Source: Candidatus Thioglobus sp. NP1
GTDB lineage: Bacteria; Pseudomonadota; Gammaproteobacteria; PS1; Pseudothioglobaceae
DNA: 64,000 nucleotides
Reading direction: 5' to 3'
Assembly (NCBI RefSeq): GCF_003326015.1
Contig: NZ_CP023860.1
Span: 1,178,001-1,242,000, forward strand
Below, in pieces: positions 30,431 through 38,762 of the stretch. Under the pieces are notes generated by a model. It was not told the origin of the DNA and ran no database searches. It worked only from the letters and a program-made list of their open reading frames with translations. Each line of letters begins with the position of its first letter. Positions within the stretch are counted from its first letter, which is position 1. Both the position numbers and the translations under genes were made by a program.

Positions 30431-31906
30431 ATGAACGAAATGTGGAATCAATTTTTTTCCCTAAGGCATGATAAGCCTCGTACGCTTCAGTTGCAAATCC
30501 GTCAACAATTAATTGATGCAATAACAAATGGTTTGATTGGACCAAATGAACCATTACCATCATCAAGGAATCTTGCTAAAGCCCTTAATGTAGCAAGAAA
30601 TACTGTATTAGCGGCCTATAAAGAGCTTGAATTTGATGGTTATATTACTCCTCAAGAAAGAAGAGGTTACTTCGTAAATGAGCAATTCTATGAAAATTTT
30701 ACAGATAGCAGCGAGGATCAACTTAAAAACATTACTACACCAGTGTGGCTTGATAGCTTAATTACAAAAAAACCATCTATTAAAACTAATATTCGTAATC
30801 CTGAGAATTGGCAAAGTCTTCCATATTCTTTTACAATTGGGCAGTTAGATAAAAGCCTTATTCCTTATTATGAGTGGCGGGAAGTGGTTAGACACTCTTC
30901 AACTCTTCCTGAAATACAAAAATGGAATATTGATCATGTTGATAAAGATGATCCCTCATTAATAAAGCAAATTCAATCTAAAGTTCTTCCTAAAAGAGGT
31001 ATTTGGGCTAATAAAGATCAAATTTTGATTACCTCAGGTAGTCAGAATGCAATCTATATTATTGCCAGTCTTTTGGCAAAACAAGGGACAGTTATTGGTA
31101 TGGAAAACCCTGGATATCCTGATGTAAGAAATATTTTTAGTTTTCGAACTGACAATATTGTTCCCATTGGAATAGATCAAGATGGGATTATTGTTGATGA
31201 AATTAAACCTGAAATTGATATTATTTTTACGACTCCAAGTCATCAATATCCAACAGGAGTAACTATGAGTATGGATAGAAGAAATAAACTTCTAGCTATT
31301 GCTAAAGAAAATCAAATGGTAATTATTGAAGATGACTATGAAGCAGAGGTCAATTTTTTAAGAAAACCCAACCCATCTTTGAAAAGTCTTGATAAAGATA
31401 ACAATGTTATCTATGTTGGAAGCTTTTCAAAAGCATTTGCACCAGGCCTTAGGTTAGGATATATGGTTGCACCAGAAAGTTTTGTTAAAGAAGCAAGAGC
31501 TCTAAGGCGGTTAATGATAAGACATATACCAGCAAATAATCAACGCTCAGTTGCTTTATTTATTGGACTAGGTCATTATCATAATATGTTTACAAAAATC
31601 CAAAAAACTAACAAAGAAAGGTGGGGGTTAATTAATGAAAAAATTAATCAGGAACCCCTTCTATCTGCCACTCCCACCCTTGGTGGCTCAACTTTTTGGG
31701 TCAAGATTCCAGAATCAATTGATACTGAAAAACTTTGTCAAAAACTTCTAGAAAAAGGGGTTGCTGTCAGACCTGGTAATGCATCTTTTGCAGAGAAAAA
31801 GTCACCAGCAAATTATTTACACCTTGGATATTCTGCTATTGATACTAATAAGATAAATAAAGGTATAGATATTATCGTAAAAGAAATTAAAGCGATGATG
31901 CATTAA
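30431..31906 (+). CDS. tauR: TauR-type MocR/GabR-family transcriptional regulator
   Basis: A 491-residue fusion regulator: an N-terminal GntR-type winged helix-turn-helix (about 15-80, RQQLIDAITNGLIGPNEPLPSSRNLA then VARNTVLAAYKEL) and a class I aminotransferase-like domain (about 115-485) with the PLP Lys in YVGSFSKAFAPGLRLGY. This domain senses a PLP-amino compound in GabR, PdxR and TauR. It is divergent from tpa-ald-xsc and separated by 141 bases that hold repeated CCAGCAA sites, so it most likely activates taurine genes. A second in-frame ATG four codons in is possible. The secreted-protein gene follows after 19 bases. Confidence 0.88.
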   Translation: MNEMWNQFFSLRHDKPRTLQLQIRQQLIDAITNGLIGPNEPLPSSRNLAKALNVARNTVLAAYKELEFDGYITPQERRGYFVNEQFYENFTDSSEDQLKNITTPVWLDSLITKKPSIKTNIRNPENWQSLPYSFTIGQLDKSLIPYYEWREVVRHSSTLPEIQKWNIDHVDKDDPSLIKQIQSKVLPKRGIWANKDQILITSGSQNAIYIIASLLAKQGTVIGMENPGYPDVRNIFSFRTDNIVPIGIDQDGIIVDEIKPEIDIIFTTPSHQYPTGVTMSMDRRNKLLAIAKENQMVIIEDDYEAEVNFLRKPNPSLKSLDKDNNVIYVGSFSKAFAPGLRLGYMVAPESFVKEARALRRLMIRHIPANNQRSVALFIGLGHYHNMFTKIQKTNKERWGLINEKINQEPLLSATPTLGGSTFWVKIPESIDTEKLCQKLLEKGVAVRPGNASFAEKKSPANYLHLGYSAIDTNKINKGIDIIVKEIKAMMH

Positions 31907-31925
31907 AGTATCTTTAAAAATTTAT

Positions 31926-34007
31926 ATGAAAAAATTACTCTTAAAATTTTTATTAGTTTCTAGCCTCATGGGTATATCTTTTATAGGAGCTGATGAATCA
32001 AATCTAAATATTTATGAAGATCAGCAGTCTGATCCTTTTGTAAGATACATTGATGTTCAGAATTTAAGACTATATTCATTAGATGAAGTTTCTAATAAGT
32101 TTCTAAAAAATGTAGCAAAAACGTATCTACTAATGTTAAAAACTAATAGTCAAATAGATCCAGAAATGAGGGGTGAATATTTAAAAATTACTAAAAATAA
32201 CTATGTTTATCAAAGAATTGGCCTAGAAGGAACAGATTATTATGAAAAAAAATTTAATACTAGTTTTAACAACTTACCTCAATCAAGGATAGTTGAGAAT
32301 GGTCCTTTCAGAGAGAATATTACTGACTATATTTGGGAATACAGGCGAGAAAATATAAAATCAGAGCAAATAACTGAAGTTATTGAACACTTACTCCATA
32401 CTATAACTAATGTAGCTTTTTCAATTCAATACTCAGATTGGGATTGGAGAAACCCCTCTTCCATGATTAACCTCGCTACACAAGAAGCAATTGATAAAGG
32501 AATTTTTAATATTTCAGGCTATAAAGAGATTCTTGATAGAGGCGATGAGGATGGTTTTAATAAGGCTATTACAACAGAGTTTGCATATTGGTTAATTGCT
32601 GTTGAGTGGGGCCTAGGAGATTTCATAGGAATCCCAAATGATGAGTTTAGAATTGGTAATCGTAAAGAAATTTCTGAAAAGCTTCCACTTGGACATAGAA
32701 TGTATAAATGCTATGTTGAAAAAATCTTAAGCCCACCTGATTTAAAAAGTCTTCTATCAATTTTTCCAACAAATGGAAAGACTAATAATCAAGATTTGAC
32801 TAATAAAATTGAAGATTATAACTGTGACCAAAATATAAACCTCAATCAAGAAATAAACTTAAATATTAATGAAAATATAAGCCTCAATCAAGAAATCAAC
32901 TTAAATATTGAAGAAACATGTAATCGCCAAATCAAAGGGTTTTGGAAAGATTATTTAGAGCTAAATAAAAGTGAGTTTAATTCTAGAGGGTATTTATTTA
33001 TAGTAGAAGGTGAGGATGGCAGATGCGAATATGGAGTAGGTATTAATAAAAATGATGCCTTTATAGATTGTACAAAATGGAAAGAAGAAAATAATATAAT
33101 CGGAAAATGTATGCCATATGCGAAAGATGGTAAAGTTCTATTGGATAAGCACTCAAATAATGATGAGGCTAAACAGACAAATAATGGTGAGGCTAAACTA
33201 ACTAGTAATATACTTAAGGGTAAAGAATCAAAAAACTTAAGTAGCTGGGAATGTATGAGAGGAAGCTTTGATAAATTTGTCGAAGTATATGGGGTTTATG
33301 TTGTGGGCTCACCTGGAGCACCTATGTACAAAGTTATGCATACTGCTGGAGTATTAGCACAATATTTAGATAATGATGAGAACGGTCTGCCAGATGATCC
33401 TAGAGTTGTATCTTATCTTTCAAATAATAACTATATTGTGCCAGTTTGGAGTGTTAGTGATAGAGAAAATTTTTGGGAAAATGCAAGAGGTAGCTATTGT
33501 GAAGATAATATTGGTATGGCTGCAAGTATGTATTATGATGAAGACCAGTGGGCCATAGGTGGTATTCAAAAAACTGGTCAATGGGATACAAATCTAGAAG
33601 AGGTATGGCACGTTGTTTCTGCAGGATGGTATGAAGTTTATCCAAAATATTTTGGCAATAAGGAATCTATGCTTCATAAAGCAATGGATAAAGCTCGGGG
33701 TGGTAAGTTTGAAGAGGTTCCGTCAAAATACCCAAAAAGTGCCTGGTACACCTATAATGACAAGGGTTGCAGTTATGAATGTCAAGCGCATGAATATTTT
33801 TACTGGATTTTGATGGCTAATATTAATGCTCTTAATTTATCCTACACTGACAAATGTTCGCCAAATGATGAATGGAATATCTGCAATAGATTTGATCTTA
33901 AGAAAAAGGATATCTTAGCATATGAATTATTGAATAATTATGATTTTATATTTCCTACCAAAATACCAAATGGTGAATACAAGCCTAATATAATTAATGT
34001 TTACTGA
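31926..34007 (+). CDS. secreted cysteine-rich protein with two diverged copies of an E-x3-H ... E domain, function unknown
   Basis: I do not recognise this 693-residue protein. Residues 1-22 are a signal peptide with a likely cut after IGA. Two halves look like ancient copies of one domain. The N-half (about 37-280) has E151-x3-H155 and E218 in TEFAYWLI; the C-half (about 448-685) has E558-x3-H562 and E623 in HEYFYWIL. The H-to-E distances are 63 and 61, suggesting metal-binding sites. Between them lie a linker of two 14-residue repeats (about 302-329) and a small Cys-containing domain (about 350-405). D482-x-D484-x-N486-G resembles a calcium loop. Many cysteines imply disulfides outside the cytoplasm. 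It is 19 bases after tauR, probably on the same transcript. Confidence 0.8.
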   Translation: MKKLLLKFLLVSSLMGISFIGADESNLNIYEDQQSDPFVRYIDVQNLRLYSLDEVSNKFLKNVAKTYLLMLKTNSQIDPEMRGEYLKITKNNYVYQRIGLEGTDYYEKKFNTSFNNLPQSRIVENGPFRENITDYIWEYRRENIKSEQITEVIEHLLHTITNVAFSIQYSDWDWRNPSSMINLATQEAIDKGIFNISGYKEILDRGDEDGFNKAITTEFAYWLIAVEWGLGDFIGIPNDEFRIGNRKEISEKLPLGHRMYKCYVEKILSPPDLKSLLSIFPTNGKTNNQDLTNKIEDYNCDQNINLNQEINLNINENISLNQEINLNIEETCNRQIKGFWKDYLELNKSEFNSRGYLFIVEGEDGRCEYGVGINKNDAFIDCTKWKEENNIIGKCMPYAKDGKVLLDKHSNNDEAKQTNNGEAKLTSNILKGKESKNLSSWECMRGSFDKFVEVYGVYVVGSPGAPMYKVMHTAGVLAQYLDNDENGLPDDPRVVSYLSNNNYIVPVWSVSDRENFWENARGSYCEDNIGMAASMYYDEDQWAIGGIQKTGQWDTNLEEVWHVVSAGWYEVYPKYFGNKESMLHKAMDKARGGKFEEVPSKYPKSAWYTYNDKGCSYECQAHEYFYWILMANINALNLSYTDKCSPNDEWNICNRFDLKKKDILAYELLNNYDFIFPTKIPNGEYKPNIINVY
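32830..32913 (+). repeat. 42-base tandem duplication in the secreted-protein gene
   Basis: Two adjacent 42-base units (32830-32871 and 32872-32913) differ at only a few bases and encode NINLNQEINLNINE and NISLNQEINLNIEE, a polar Asn/Leu/Ile-alternating linker. The near identity suggests a recent in-frame duplication. Confidence 0.85.
33155..33202 (+). repeat. 24-base tandem duplication in the secreted-protein gene
   Basis: Two 24-base units (33155-33178 and 33179-33202) encode the related octets around NNDEAKQT and NNGEAKLT in the second linker, before the C-terminal domain. Another in-frame linker duplication. Confidence 0.75.
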
Positions 34008-34069
34008 TTAAGAAAATCTTTTTGATATATGTGAAACAAATACTTATTTTTATAATACTATTATTAAGC

Positions 34070-36538
34070 CTAATTTCTAATTTTGCTATTTAAAGGGTCA
34101 TACATTGGTTTTAAAGATGCATTAGCTTTTTCAATCACACCCTCAACCTCAATGGTATATTCAGCATTTAAAATATCCTCATGACTCTCATTAGGCAGAC
34201 ATGTAACATAACCAAGACCAACTGCACCTCCTAACGTATGGCTATAGGTGCCACTTGTTAAATGACCTACAATCTCACCATTTTTTAAGATAGGCTCATT
34301 ATGGTAGAGCATAGACCCAGGATTACTAAGTAGAAATTGCATTACCCGCATTTCATAGCCAGAAGCCTTTTTTTTAATAACAGACTCATATCCTATGAAA
34401 TTACCAAATTTTGAAGGATTCTTATCGACTTTAACTGCGAACCCAAGTCCTGCATCAATGACGTGATCTTCATCAGTAATGTCATGTCCAAAGTGTCTAT
34501 ATGCTTTTTCAATTCGACAACTATCAACAGTATGCATCCCAATCTGTCTTAAAGAAAACTCCTCACCTTTTGAATCAATTAGCTCAGCTACATAACTTGA
34601 AAACTCAATTGGAAAGTATAACTCCCAGCCTAATTCACCAACATATGTTATTCGGTGTGCACGTACATTTGCCATACCAACCTCAATATTGCGAACATTT
34701 GCAAAAGGGAAGCTTTCGTTACTCATATCAGTATCTGTAAGAGATTGTAGTAAATCTCTCGAATTTGGCCCCATAATGGCGATACAGCCCTCAGCACTAG
34801 TTGCATCAAATAGTGAACAATTGGCCCCTTCAGGCAAATTCTTTTTAAGCCAATGCATATCTCGATTCAAACACATTGTGCCACTGACTATTAAATAATC
34901 ATCAACTTCAAGACGAGTAACTGTTACGTCAGCTTCAATACCGCCTTTCCGATTAAGCCACTGCGTATAAACCATTTTACCGACATCAACATCAACATCA
35001 TTTGCACAGATCATCTGCATAAAGTCCATAGCATCAGAACCTTTGACTCGAATTTTTGCATATGACGACATTTCATACATACCAACAGTCTCTCTGATTG
35101 CTTGCTGCTCTAATCTATGAAAATCAAACCAATTTTGCCTTCCCCAGGAATATTCATACTTAGCCTCAACCTTTCCAATCAAATCCTTTGGAACAAACCA
35201 ATTAGGCCTCTCCCAGCCAGCAACCTCACCAAAACAAGCACCACGCTCTTTGAAAAACTCATACAAAGGAGTTTTTCTTAATCCTCGTGCTGTTTCGTAT
35301 TGATGGTATGGAAAATGATTTTCATAAAGATAGCCTAAAGTTTCAGTAACTCTATTTGCTAAGTAAATTTTATTATTTTGAAATGGCTCATTTCTTCGTA
35401 TATCTACATCCCATAAATCACAGGGAGGTTCTTTTCCTTCAATCCATTCAGCTAAATACTTACCAGCTCCACCTGCAGCCTGAATTCCAATGGAATTAAA
35501 TCCAGCCGCTACAAAGAAATTACCTAATTCAGGCGACTCTCCTATTTGAAAATTATCGTCTGGAGTAAAACTTTCAGGTCCATTAAATAGAGTCTCAATT
35601 CCTAAACTCTCCATAACTGGCACACGGTTCATTGCAAGCTCTAGATAAGGCATACAGTGATCTAAATCATCTTGTATTTGGTCAAAACAAAAATCTTCTG
35701 GTATTCCATTTTGCGCCCATGGTTTTGCGTTTGGCTCAAATAGCCCAACAAGTATTTTTCCAGCATCCTCTTTATAATATGCCGACTCATCTGGAACTCT
35801 TACTACGGGCATATCTCCCATATTTGGAACGGCTGAAGTTAGGAAGTAAAAGTGCTCACAAGCATGAAGAGGGACTGAAACACCAGCCATTTTGCCAACC
35901 TCTCTTGCCCACATTCCACCGCAGTTTACTACAGCATCAGATTGTATGTCACCATACTCAGTTTGAACTCCTACAGCTTTTCCATCTTTTTTAAGTATTC
36001 CAGTAACCTTAACGTCTTCAAAAATCTTAGCACCATTATTTTTAGCTCCTTTAGCAAGAGCCATGGCTACGTTTGCTGGATCAGCCTTGCCATCCTTAGG
36101 AATCCACGCCCCACCAACAACATCATCAAGCTTAAAAAGATCAATCTTATCCCTTAACTCATCAGTAGTTAATATCTGGACATCAACTCCATGAACTTTA
36201 GCAAGTGATGCGTTGCGCTTGTATTCAGTTAACCTTTCTTGGTTAGTTGCAAGGCTTATAGAGCCAGTTCGGCGATAACCAGTAGCCATTCCTGTTTCAG
36301 CTTCTAATGTTTCGTAAAGGTTTCCAGAGTATTTAACCATTTGAGTAAGATTAAGCGAGGAGCGCATCTGCCCTACAAGTCCTGCTGCATGCCATGTGGT
36401 TCCAGATGTTAGCTTTTTACGCTCCAGAAGAACTACATCTGTGTAACCAAGTTTTGCGAGATGATAAGCAACTGAGCAACCTACTACTCCTCCACCAATA
36501 ATTACAGCTTGAGCATTTTTAGGTAATATTACTGACAT
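34070..36538 (-). CDS. FAD-dependent demethylating dehydrogenase with C-terminal GcvT domain (dimethylglycine/sarcosine dehydrogenase-like)
   Basis: An 822-residue two-domain enzyme. Residues about 10-400 form a D-amino-acid-oxidase-type FAD domain: GGGVVG at 15-20, and TWHAAGL whose His50 is the covalent flavin site in the dimethylglycine/sarcosine dehydrogenase family. Residues about 430-820 are a GcvT-like folate domain (GPNSRDLLQ, YVGELGWELYFP, GYVT). Known relatives remove an N-methyl group and pass it to tetrahydrofolate. It is last in the tauA-tauB-tauC operon, 42 bases after tauC, so its substrate may be whatever that transporter brings in. Dimethylglycine, sarcosine or N-methyltaurine are all possible. 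Confidence 0.82.
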   Translation of the reverse strand: MSVILPKNAQAVIIGGGVVGCSVAYHLAKLGYTDVVLLERKKLTSGTTWHAAGLVGQMRSSLNLTQMVKYSGNLYETLEAETGMATGYRRTGSISLATNQERLTEYKRNASLAKVHGVDVQILTTDELRDKIDLFKLDDVVGGAWIPKDGKADPANVAMALAKGAKNNGAKIFEDVKVTGILKKDGKAVGVQTEYGDIQSDAVVNCGGMWAREVGKMAGVSVPLHACEHFYFLTSAVPNMGDMPVVRVPDESAYYKEDAGKILVGLFEPNAKPWAQNGIPEDFCFDQIQDDLDHCMPYLELAMNRVPVMESLGIETLFNGPESFTPDDNFQIGESPELGNFFVAAGFNSIGIQAAGGAGKYLAEWIEGKEPPCDLWDVDIRRNEPFQNNKIYLANRVTETLGYLYENHFPYHQYETARGLRKTPLYEFFKERGACFGEVAGWERPNWFVPKDLIGKVEAKYEYSWGRQNWFDFHRLEQQAIRETVGMYEMSSYAKIRVKGSDAMDFMQMICANDVDVDVGKMVYTQWLNRKGGIEADVTVTRLEVDDYLIVSGTMCLNRDMHWLKKNLPEGANCSLFDATSAEGCIAIMGPNSRDLLQSLTDTDMSNESFPFANVRNIEVGMANVRAHRITYVGELGWELYFPIEFSSYVAELIDSKGEEFSLRQIGMHTVDSCRIEKAYRHFGHDITDEDHVIDAGLGFAVKVDKNPSKFGNFIGYESVIKKKASGYEMRVMQFLLSNPGSMLYHNEPILKNGEIVGHLTSGTYSHTLGGAVGLGYVTCLPNESHEDILNAEYTIEVEGVIEKANASLKPMYDPLNSKIRN

Positions 36539-36580
36539 GGGCTAACCTTAAATAAAGAAGGAAAAAACAGAATTATAAAG

Positions 36581-37849
36581 CTATTTTCCCTTCCATGGTA
36601 CAAGATAATTTTCTGAAATTCTCATAAGAATATCGATTGCATAACCAATAACACCAATCAGTACAATTCCCATTATTACAAGGTCGGTCATCTGGAACTT
36701 TGAGGCGGTGATAATCATCATTCCAGCACCTTTCTGAGCCGCTACAAGTTCAGCTGCTACTACTGTGCCCCAACAAACCCCCATAGAGACTCTTGCACCT
36801 GTAAATATTTCAGGCAAACTGTTTGGAACAATAACAAGCCTCATAATTTGCCACTTAGAGGCGCCTAGTGAATATGCGGCATGAATTTTTGCAATATTCA
36901 CCCCTGAAACTCCGGCTCTAGCAGAAATAGTCATAATCCAAAGCGAAGCTAAGAATAGTAAAATAATCTTTCCTTGTTCACCAATACCAAACCAAATAAT
37001 AACTAATGGAATTAGAGCAAGTGGAGGTACTGGTCTCATAAATTCTACAATAGGATCAAACCATCCACGAAACCAGCCAGAAAGGCCCATTGCGTATCCT
37101 AAAGGTATACCTATTAGAGCGCCAGCGAAAAAACCAACAACAACTCTAAGGAGTGACCAGCCTAAATGCTCAAATAAACTGAAATTTTTATACCCTTCTG
37201 AGGCAATCTTTGTTAGCCTTGACCAGACAGCTTCTGGGGAAGGTAGCCATACTGGCTGCATCTGCCAGCCTTTATATGGAGTAAGACTCAAAGTTCCTTT
37301 AGCGGTCATATAAACGCGGGCATTATCAATAAAGAGTTCACTACTAGGTGAAATAGGCTCTCCATTTATAGCAATAACTTTGTATTTTTTATCTTTACCA
37401 CCTAAATCATTTTTCTGTACTTTAATTAAGGCACTTCTGTATGTAATAATTTGAGCAGTATCATTAAGTGCAAAACCTAATCCTGGCTCAATATCTAATT
37501 TATCAGGTATTTCTCCAGTCTGAACATCATAGACCGTTACAGTAACATTTGCATCATCAGTCTCACCTGAAGCGTTCATTGCTGTGTACTCAAAAGAAAA
37601 TTCACCAATAAATGGCCCAGGAACATGGATTGGAGTTAACTTAGAACCTGTAAATGATCCCCAAATAGCAAATATTGCTATTATTGAAATTATTGAGGCT
37701 GCTCTATTTGGTGTAACAGCACTCTCGTCACCAAATGTTACAGTCTTAAGACTCGTAAAATCATCTCGTGGCTTTGTCATTGAACCAACTACTTTAACAA
37801 TATAAAAAGCAGCTATGAAAATAATAATATAGATAATTAATATAGTCAT
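36581..37849 (-). CDS. tauC: taurine-type ABC transporter permease with large periplasmic insertion
   Basis: Inner-membrane subunit of a nitrate/sulfonate/taurine-class importer. The 422-residue protein is much longer than E. coli TauC (275). It begins with a hydrophobic helix (2-22) and a second (50-66). Next comes a polar stretch of about 130 residues (67-198) that should face the periplasm, and only then the canonical permease starting at WLPSPEAVW (201). The EAA-loop (YSLGASKWQIMRLVIVPNSLPEIFTG), which contacts TauB, is intact. It overlaps tauB by one base. Function of the inserted domain is unknown. Confidence 0.88.
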   Translation of the reverse strand: MTILIIYIIIFIAAFYIVKVVGSMTKPRDDFTSLKTVTFGDESAVTPNRAASIISIIAIFAIWGSFTGSKLTPIHVPGPFIGEFSFEYTAMNASGETDDANVTVTVYDVQTGEIPDKLDIEPGLGFALNDTAQIITYRSALIKVQKNDLGGKDKKYKVIAINGEPISPSSELFIDNARVYMTAKGTLSLTPYKGWQMQPVWLPSPEAVWSRLTKIASEGYKNFSLFEHLGWSLLRVVVGFFAGALIGIPLGYAMGLSGWFRGWFDPIVEFMRPVPPLALIPLVIIWFGIGEQGKIILLFLASLWIMTISARAGVSGVNIAKIHAAYSLGASKWQIMRLVIVPNSLPEIFTGARVSMGVCWGTVVAAELVAAQKGAGMMIITASKFQMTDLVIMGIVLIGVIGYAIDILMRISENYLVPWKGK

Positions 37850-38676
37850 TAATTTTCGTCCATCCTACCCATAATTTCTTCTTCCATTTCCCAAATAATG
37901 GATAGAATTTCATCACGTGTTTCTGTATAACCTTCTGATTTTTTGACCTCACGCAGATCCATATTGACTCCCATTTCTGCGAATGGTAGTTTGTATTCTT
38001 TATAAACCCTACCTGGTCTTGGCGCTAGAACCAATAATCTTTCCCCAAGAAGAACCGCCTCTTCAACTGAGTGAGTAATCAATACTATAGTTTTTCCTGT
38101 TTCCTTCCAAAGCTTTAAAACTAAACCCTGCATTTTTTCACGAGTCAAGGCGTCTAATGCACCTAAAGGCTCGTCCATTAAAATAACATCAGGTTCATTT
38201 GCAAGACACCTGGCCAGAGCAACTCTTTGCTGCATACCTCCAGATAATTCATATACTGCCTTATCCTCAAATTCAGCAAGACCAACCACATCTAATAAAT
38301 GTTTAACTTTTTCATTTTGTTCTGATTTTGGCATTCCTTTCATTCGTGGACCAAAAGCAACATTCTCTCGAACATTCATCCATTCAAATAATGCCCCTTG
38401 TTGAAATACCATACCTCGCTCTGCACCTGGACCCTGGACAGTATTTTCATTAAGTATAACTTTGCCTTCTGTTGGAGCTAAAAAACCAGCAATGATATTT
38501 AATAAAGTTGTTTTCCCACATCCTGATGGACCGAGTACTGTAATAATTTGACCTTCTTCTATTTCTAATGAAACATCTTTTAGAGCTTGAACTGAGGAGC
38601 CATTCTTCAAGTCAAAGCGCATTGAGATATTTTCAATTGATAAACCTTTCAAACTTAACTCCGATTTTTTTTTCAT
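37849..38676 (-). CDS. tauB: taurine-type ABC transporter ATP-binding protein
   Basis: The 275-residue ATPase has Walker A GPSGCGKTT (49-57), the Q-loop (MVFQQGALFEWM), signature LSGGMQQR, Walker B VILMDEP and the H-loop LITHSVEEA. The specificity class is taurine/sulfonate/nitrate. The ATG at 38676 comes right after a strong hairpin and no Shine-Dalgarno sequence precedes it; an alternative start is the Met at residue 19. It overlaps tauC by one base. Confidence 0.92.
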   Translation of the reverse strand: MKKKSELSLKGLSIENISMRFDLKNGSSVQALKDVSLEIEEGQIITVLGPSGCGKTTLLNIIAGFLAPTEGKVILNENTVQGPGAERGMVFQQGALFEWMNVRENVAFGPRMKGMPKSEQNEKVKHLLDVVGLAEFEDKAVYELSGGMQQRVALARCLANEPDVILMDEPLGALDALTREKMQGLVLKLWKETGKTIVLITHSVEEAVLLGERLLVLAPRPGRVYKEYKLPFAEMGVNMDLREVKKSEGYTETRDEILSIIWEMEEEIMGRMDEN

Positions 38677-38680
38677 TAAA

Positions 38681-38707
38681 AAGGTGGCACACTATGTGCG
38701 CCACCTT
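38681..38707 (-). terminator. strong hairpin between tauA and tauB
   Basis: AAGGTGGC (38681-38688) pairs with GCCACCTT (38700-38707), extended by CAC/GTG around a TAT loop with one mismatch. On the minus strand it ends in TTTTTA immediately before the tauB start codon. It could be a leaky terminator or a 3'-end stabiliser that keeps TauA above TauB/TauC. Confidence 0.75.
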
Positions 38708-38725
38708 AAGTCTAACTAATACCTT

Positions 38726-38746
38726 CTTATTAAACTTTTTAATAAG
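38726..38746 (-). other. second hairpin between tauA and tauB
   Basis: CTTATTAA (38726-38733) and TTAATAAG (38739-38746) are a perfect 8-base inverted repeat, 16 bases after the tauA stop. With the GC-rich hairpin next to it, it makes a double stem-loop in an 86-base junction. Confidence 0.5.
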
Positions 38747-38762
38747 TCTAATAAAATAGTAT

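Noticed and set aside
32830-32913. Repeat array that might be CRISPR-like
   Set aside because: There are only two units without spacers, and they stay in frame inside a coding region.
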